Assembly: GCA_051870755.1 (NCBI GenBank)
Contig: JBJECE010000018.1
Span: 62,001-126,000, forward strand
DNA from: W0P28-013 sp051870755
GTDB taxonomy: Bacteria > Bacteroidota > Bacteroidia > Bacteroidales > Paludibacteraceae
Direction: 5' to 3'
Length of the DNA stretch: 64,000 nucleotides
Shown: piece by piece, positions 59,450-64,000 of the stretch
Layout: the number at the start of each line of letters is the position of its first letter
How positions within the stretch are numbered: the stretch's first letter is position 1
Position numbers and translations under genes: made by a program
The notes under the pieces: model-generated
Database searches by the model: none
What the model was told of the DNA's origin: nothing
The model's input: the letters and a program-made list of their open reading frames with translations, nothing else

Positions 59450-62400
59450 CAAGTTAAACGCAAAGGTACGAAAAAATCGGCTAAAATAGTGCTTATTGTT
59501 ATCGCAAGTTTTTGTGTTTTGCTGATAACTCCTGTTATCTTGTTGAAGTTCAATAAGATACAAAATGCTGTAGTGCAAAAAATTACGACAACGTTGTCGC
59601 AGACACTGCAAACGACGGTGTCAGTCGGGCAGGTCGATTTGCATCTGTTTGGCACGCTTACGTTGCGCGACCTCTTTATTGCCGACCGCCAAGGCGACAC
59701 GTTGTTGTGTGCCGACGAACTGAATGCGCGTATGGCGCCGGTGGCATTATTGTATCGGGAGTTGCACTTTGTTACAGCCGAACTTGTGGCGCCGCATATC
59801 GAATTGCGGGTCGATAGTGTGGGGCGGCCGAATTTTGCATTTTTGACCGAATTGTTACCCGATAGCGCCAACGCCGATATTGGCGTGCGGTTCGACCGCG
59901 TGGAAGTGTGTCGCGGCACGGTTACGTTTGTAAACGCGCAGGCAGTCCCGACGGCCGGCCGAGCGTCGTTGTTTGATGCCAATAATGTGAATGTCAGCGA
60001 GTTGAACGCGTTGGCTAAATTCCAACTGACGCGCGACAAACACTTGACGGCACGTTTGCTTGAGTGTTCGTTTCGTGAACAATCGGGTTTTCGCCTCGAT
60101 AATCTGTCGGCGCAGGTCGAGATGAACGACTCGTCGTGCCTTGTGCCGCAACTTGAGGTGAAGTTGGCACACTCGCGTGTGGCGTTCGATACTATATCAG
60201 TGTCGTATGATGCTGTAAATCAGTATTTAAGACATTCCGAACATCTGCGATTGAATGCACAACTGAAGCGTTCGGTCATCTATTTGCCTGACCTGAAAAT
60301 GTTTGCTCCCGAATTGGGACGTTTGCGCAATGATTTGGTTGTGTCGGGTACGTTGGCGGGCAATCTGGCCAATCTGAAAGCCTACGATTTGCATGCGCAG
60401 TATGGTAAAAACATTGTGTTCGACGGCGACTTTCGTTTCACGGGTTTGCCCGATATACAGGAAACGTTCATCGATGCGCGTTTGAACGAAATTAGTTTCA
60501 CGCCGCAGGCGTTGCAGGATTTGGCTGCTCAGTTGGCGCAGCGGCCGGTGGTTTTGCCCGAACAGATGTATCAGTTGGGCAAATGCCGTTATAGTGGCAG
60601 CATCATCGGTTTTGTCAGCCATTTGGTGCTGAATGGGCGTTTGGCTACCAATGCGGGCACCATACGCACCGATGTGGATATGTTGCTGACCGACAAGTTC
60701 GATAACCTCGAAGTGGATGGCGATGTGAGTTCGCAGCGCATACGTTTGGCCATGATTACGCCGCCGGAACTTGGCCTTGGCGATGTGTCGTTCGACACGG
60801 ATACGCGTTTGCGCCTGCAAAAAGATGCGCCTTTGTCCGTGAAGTCGGATTTGACGGTGCACAGCATTGAGTTCAAAGATCATGTTTACAAAAACATAGC
60901 CGTCGCCGGCGAATACACCGATCGCAAGTTTGTGGGTACGGCCGCCGTGGCCGATGACAATTTGAAGTTCGATTTTTCAGGCGAAGTAGAATGGAACAAA
61001 GAACAATATGTGTTTAACTTCGATGCTGCGGTGGACGATTTTCGCCCTTATGCGCTCAATTTGATTGACGCTAATCCGCATTTGATGCTGTCGGCACATC
61101 TTAATTCGCGTTTCGAAGGGCCTGATGCCGATAATATGGTCGGATATATTCGTTTGAGCGATTTACATTTGGACAATGATGCCGATTTCTTTTTGAACGA
61201 ATTGACTTTTACGTCGCAAGTGGGCGATACGCACGATTTGTTGTTGCAATCCGATTTAGTAAATGCCTCTGTAACAGGCAAATACAAATTCGCATCGCTG
61301 TTTGAAAGCGGTCGGCAGGCGTTTTACCGCTATTTTCCGGTGCTGGACGATGCGGCATCGCACCGCAGCTACGAGTCGGGCAACGCGTTGCGTTTTCGGG
61401 TGGCAGTCGCTGCTACCGACAGGCTGATGGCTGCGCTCGATATTCCGTGGTTTACGACCGATACGTTGCTGATCGAAGGCCTTTACGATGACCTGACCGA
61501 TACCATCGCTGTGTCGGTGGGCACGCCGCATCTGAAAAATCGTGCCAATGGCAACTTCTGCGATTTGGGCGTCGATATCGACAACGCCGATGAGCAACTC
61601 AATTGCCGATTGCGCGGCAAAAGTATCACGCGCAAAAACGACACAATATCGTGTGTTGTGGCGTTGGCGGGGCGCAACGATTCGCTGACGGCCAATTTGC
61701 AATGGAACAATGTGCGTACCGAATTGACGCATGCCGGTGAGGTGTTGCTGCGGTCGCATTTTGTCAATCGCGACAATCGTTTGCAAGCCGATGTGCATCT
61801 GCTGCCTACGCAAATTGTGCTGCAAAATACGCCGTTCGATTTGCATGCAGCCGATATTCACACCGATTTCCAACGGGTGGTGGTCGATCAACTGAACATC
61901 GAGTCGGAACGGCAGCGCATATTCATCGACGGAACAGCGTCGAAGTCGGAGGACGATTCTATTTCGGTCGATTTGCAAAATATCAGTCTTGATTTTGTCA
62001 GCACGCTCATTCCGCCCTCCACACCGATAACCTTTGGTGGCGAAGTGTCGGGCGCGGCAAGTGTCCGTCGCGCCTTCGACCGGCCGATAGTGCTGGCCAA
62101 CGTGAGTGGCGAGTCGTTCAGTTTCAACGATGCCTATTTGGGTAGTGTGCGTGCGCGTTCGTGGTGGAACAATACGACCAAAAGCCTCGATTTTTCGGGA
62201 CGTGTGCTTTCGGATGCCCGCGACACCGTCGCCCGAATCGATGGTGGCTACTTTTTCCCGAACGATTCGCTCGATTTGTTGGGACACGCCGACCATCTCG
62301 ACATCAAATTCATCGAGCCGTTCATGGCATCTATTTTGCAGAATATCAAAGGCACGGCATCGGGCGATGTGCATGTGTACGGCCATACGCAGACGCAGGA

Positions 62401-64000
62401 GGTGAGCGTAACGGTAGAAGCCATGGCCGAAAATGCGCAAGCCGGCATCGACTTTTTGGGCGCTACGTTCTTTTTCAACGATTCCATTATTCTGACGCCG
62501 ACCGAAATCATCTTGAGCGACATCGATGTGCTCGACACCGAGGGCAATCATGCTACCTTAAACGGCTTGCTGACACACCGCTATTTCAAAAATTTGGATT
62601 ATCGCATTGATATTAACTGTCAGAATTTCAAAGCGTTGAATACGACCGCCAAGGATAATGACCTGTTCTACGGTACGGCTTATGCCACGGGTAGTGCGGT
62701 CATCACGGGCAACGATGCGCATACCAACATCATGGTCGATGCCACCACCGAAAAAAATACGAAACTCATTGTGCCGATAGGGGCATCGGTGGCCACCGAA
62801 AATTCGTTCATCACCTTTGTCAATCACGACCCGAAGCCCGATGTCAAGGCGGAAATCGACCCGTTTGCACAACCTGTTGCCGACAAAGGCTCCGAGTTGA
62901 AACTCAATCTGATGGTAAACGTAACGCCGAATGCCGAGGTGCAAATCTACGTCGATCCGAAGTCGGGTGATGTGCTGAAAGCCACCGGCGATGGCGACAT
63001 CCGCATCGAATACAACGACAAAACCGACGATTTCAAGATGTATGGCAGTTACGAAATCGAGCAAGGTTCGTATCTCTTTTCGTTCCAAGAGGCCATTCGC
63101 AAAGAGTTTCGGGTGAAACAAGGCGGTACGGTCGATTGGAGCGGCGATCCCACCAATCCGCGTGTGAACATCGACGGCTATTATCAGTTGAACGCCTCGC
63201 TGCTCGATATTCTCGACCAAAGTTATCTGGAATCGAGCAATCGTACCACTGTGCCGGTGCAATGTTTGCTCAATCTGACGGGCAACCTCTCGAATCCGAC
63301 CATCAAATTCGGCATCAATCTGCCAAACTCCGACGAGGAACTCAACCGCGCGCTGCAAACCACTATCAGTACCGACGAGATGATGACGCGCGAAATCATC
63401 TATCTGCTGGTTTTGGGCAAATTCTTTACGCCCGAAACGATGAAGAGCACCGGAACCGTCTTCACACAGGGCGATTTGTTGGCTGTGGCTTCGTCCACCG
63501 TGTCGGCGCAACTGAACAATTGGGCATCGCAAATGTTTGATAATTGGAATTTTGGCGTCAATTTCCGCAGCACCGACCTTGGCGATAGTTACAGCAACGA
63601 GTACGAATTCAACTTCCTTTATACGCCGAACAACCGCATCAGCATCAATGGCAATGTCGGGTATCGCGACGACAATTTGTCGGCCTCGAAGTTTATCGGC
63701 GACTTCGATTTTGAATACAAACTGATACAATCAGGTAAGTTGAGCGCCAAGGCTTACACGCATACCAACGACTACAAAGAGTTCAAAACGGCACTCACGA
63801 CACAAGGCATCGGTTTGGTTTATCGCGAAAATTTCGACTCGGGCAAAGATTTGCTGAATAATTGGAAAAAGAGCATTGCCGATGCCAAAAAAGAGCGTGC
63901 CGAACGGCGTGCCAAGCGCGAACAGCGTCGTGCCGAACGCAAGGCGGCAAAACAACAAGCGACATTCCCGACCGATAGCGTCGCACCGATACCTGCCGAC
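59447..64000 (+). CDS. tamB: TamB-family translocation/assembly protein, 3' end outside the window
   Basis: The frame is open for 1518 codons to the window edge. It begins with a basic stretch and one membrane anchor (KSAKIVLIVIASFCVLLITP), then a very long beta-rich region as in AsmA/TamB proteins (VGQVDLHLFGTLTLRDLF). The conserved DUF490 end is seen near residues 1190-1400: FRVKQGGTVDWSGDPTNPR, LTGNLSNPTIKFGINLPN, TREIIYLLVLGKFF. A lysine- and arginine-rich segment follows. TamB proteins bridge the periplasm and aid lipid or outer-membrane protein transport. No ATG precedes the anchor: TTG 59447 is the first start and GTG 59489 the next, the latter within the anchor. It is divergent from tsaD. 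Confidence 0.88.
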   Translation, partial: MQVKRKGTKKSAKIVLIVIASFCVLLITPVILLKFNKIQNAVVQKITTTLSQTLQTTVSVGQVDLHLFGTLTLRDLFIADRQGDTLLCADELNARMAPVALLYRELHFVTAELVAPHIELRVDSVGRPNFAFLTELLPDSANADIGVRFDRVEVCRGTVTFVNAQAVPTAGRASLFDANNVNVSELNALAKFQLTRDKHLTARLLECSFREQSGFRLDNLSAQVEMNDSSCLVPQLEVKLAHSRVAFDTISVSYDAVNQYLRHSEHLRLNAQLKRSVIYLPDLKMFAPELGRLRNDLVVSGTLAGNLANLKAYDLHAQYGKNIVFDGDFRFTGLPDIQETFIDARLNEISFTPQALQDLAAQLAQRPVVLPEQMYQLGKCRYSGSIIGFVSHLVLNGRLATNAGTIRTDVDMLLTDKFDNLEVDGDVSSQRIRLAMITPPELGLGDVSFDTDTRLRLQKDAPLSVKSDLTVHSIEFKDHVYKNIAVAGEYTDRKFVGTAAVADDNLKFDFSGEVEWNKEQYVFNFDAAVDDFRPYALNLIDANPHLMLSAHLNSRFEGPDADNMVGYIRLSDLHLDNDADFFLNELTFTSQVGDTHDLLLQSDLVNASVTGKYKFASLFESGRQAFYRYFPVLDDAASHRSYESGNALRFRVAVAATDRLMAALDIPWFTTDTLLIEGLYDDLTDTIAVSVGTPHLKNRANGNFCDLGVDIDNADEQLNCRLRGKSITRKNDTISCVVALAGRNDSLTANLQWNNVRTELTHAGEVLLRSHFVNRDNRLQADVHLLPTQIVLQNTPFDLHAADIHTDFQRVVVDQLNIESERQRIFIDGTASKSEDDSISVDLQNISLDFVSTLIPPSTPITFGGEVSGAASVRRAFDRPIVLANVSGESFSFNDAYLGSVRARSWWNNTTKSLDFSGRVLSDARDTVARIDGGYFFPNDSLDLLGHADHLDIKFIEPFMASILQNIKGTASGDVHVYGHTQTQEVSVTVEAMAENAQAGIDFLGATFFFNDSIILTPTEIILSDIDVLDTEGNHATLNGLLTHRYFKNLDYRIDINCQNFKALNTTAKDNDLFYGTAYATGSAVITGNDAHTNIMVDATTEKNTKLIVPIGASVATENSFITFVNHDPKPDVKAEIDPFAQPVADKGSELKLNLMVNVTPNAEVQIYVDPKSGDVLKATGDGDIRIEYNDKTDDFKMYGSYEIEQGSYLFSFQEAIRKEFRVKQGGTVDWSGDPTNPRVNIDGYYQLNASLLDILDQSYLESSNRTTVPVQCLLNLTGNLSNPTIKFGINLPNSDEELNRALQTTISTDEMMTREIIYLLVLGKFFTPETMKSTGTVFTQGDLLAVASSTVSAQLNNWASQMFDNWNFGVNFRSTDLGDSYSNEYEFNFLYTPNNRISINGNVGYRDDNLSASKFIGDFDFEYKLIQSGKLSAKAYTHTNDYKEFKTALTTQGIGLVYRENFDSGKDLLNNWKKSIADAKKERAERRAKREQRRAERKAAKQQATFPTDSVAPIPAD

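Noticed and set aside
61256..63730. Minus-strand frames of about 390-430 codons within tamB
   Set aside because: The plus strand carries one continuous 1518-codon frame with TamB features; the antisense frames are shadows.

Overview
The window looks like a chromosomal segment of a member of the Bacteroidota, most likely the order Bacteroidales. The evidence is repeated promoter boxes of the form TAnnTTTG (often with TTG about 19-20 bases upstream), start codons mostly without a Shine-Dalgarno sequence, several proteins ending in type IX secretion (T9SS) C-terminal sorting domains, and a ribosomal protein cluster in which rpsL-rpsG-fusA runs straight into the S10 operon with no tuf gene between. 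Genus and species cannot be read from the sequence.

Layout. (1) 0-4 kb: the 3' end of a SpoU/TrmH-type RNA methyltransferase, a probable remnant of a helix-turn-helix regulator, and two secreted proteins. (2) 4.2-7.6 kb: two tandem long-chain acyl-CoA synthetase paralogues with almost identical C-terminal halves. (3) 7.6-10.7 kb, minus strand: a metal/haem/corrinoid-type ABC importer (binding lipoprotein, permease, ATPase). (4) 10.8-25.2 kb, minus strand: one apparent five-gene operon for the cell surface. It encodes a small T9SS protein, a tail-fibre-like repeat protein, a 3181-residue LamG/T9SS protein, a lipoprotein and an OmpA-type peptidoglycan-binding outer-membrane protein. (5) 25.4-30 kb, plus strand, divergent from that operon: a 1520-residue secreted repeat protein. 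(6) 30.2-48.3 kb: the str-S10-spc-alpha ribosomal supercluster (rpsL to rplQ) with fusA, secY, map, infA and rpoA. (7) 48.3-64 kb: housekeeping genes (DciA-like, tyrS, U32 tRNA hydroxylase, acetyltransferase, comM, greA, HIT protein, tRNA-Met(CAT), exosortase, tsaD and a 3'-truncated tamB), plus a minus-strand pair of an epimerase and a PCMD-type secreted protein.

How the parts fit. The 10.8-25.2 kb unit is the most unusual part. One promoter and one terminator bracket five genes whose products carry export signals. The lipoprotein and the giant protein share a small beta-rich module built around an A-x-F-x-G-x-x-C-x-G-V-A motif, and the last gene supplies a peptidoglycan anchor. I infer a T9SS-dependent surface assembly, perhaps an adhesive fibre or coat; this is not demonstrated. 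A 14-base T tract lies in the divergent control region between this operon and the 1520-residue protein gene.

Secondary points are hairpins at fusA-rpsJ, before rpsH and in the greA leader, true Shine-Dalgarno sequences in front of only a few ribosomal genes, zinc-free forms of S4, S14 and L36, an exosortase gene that overlaps a tRNA and its terminator, and a tamB without an ATG start.
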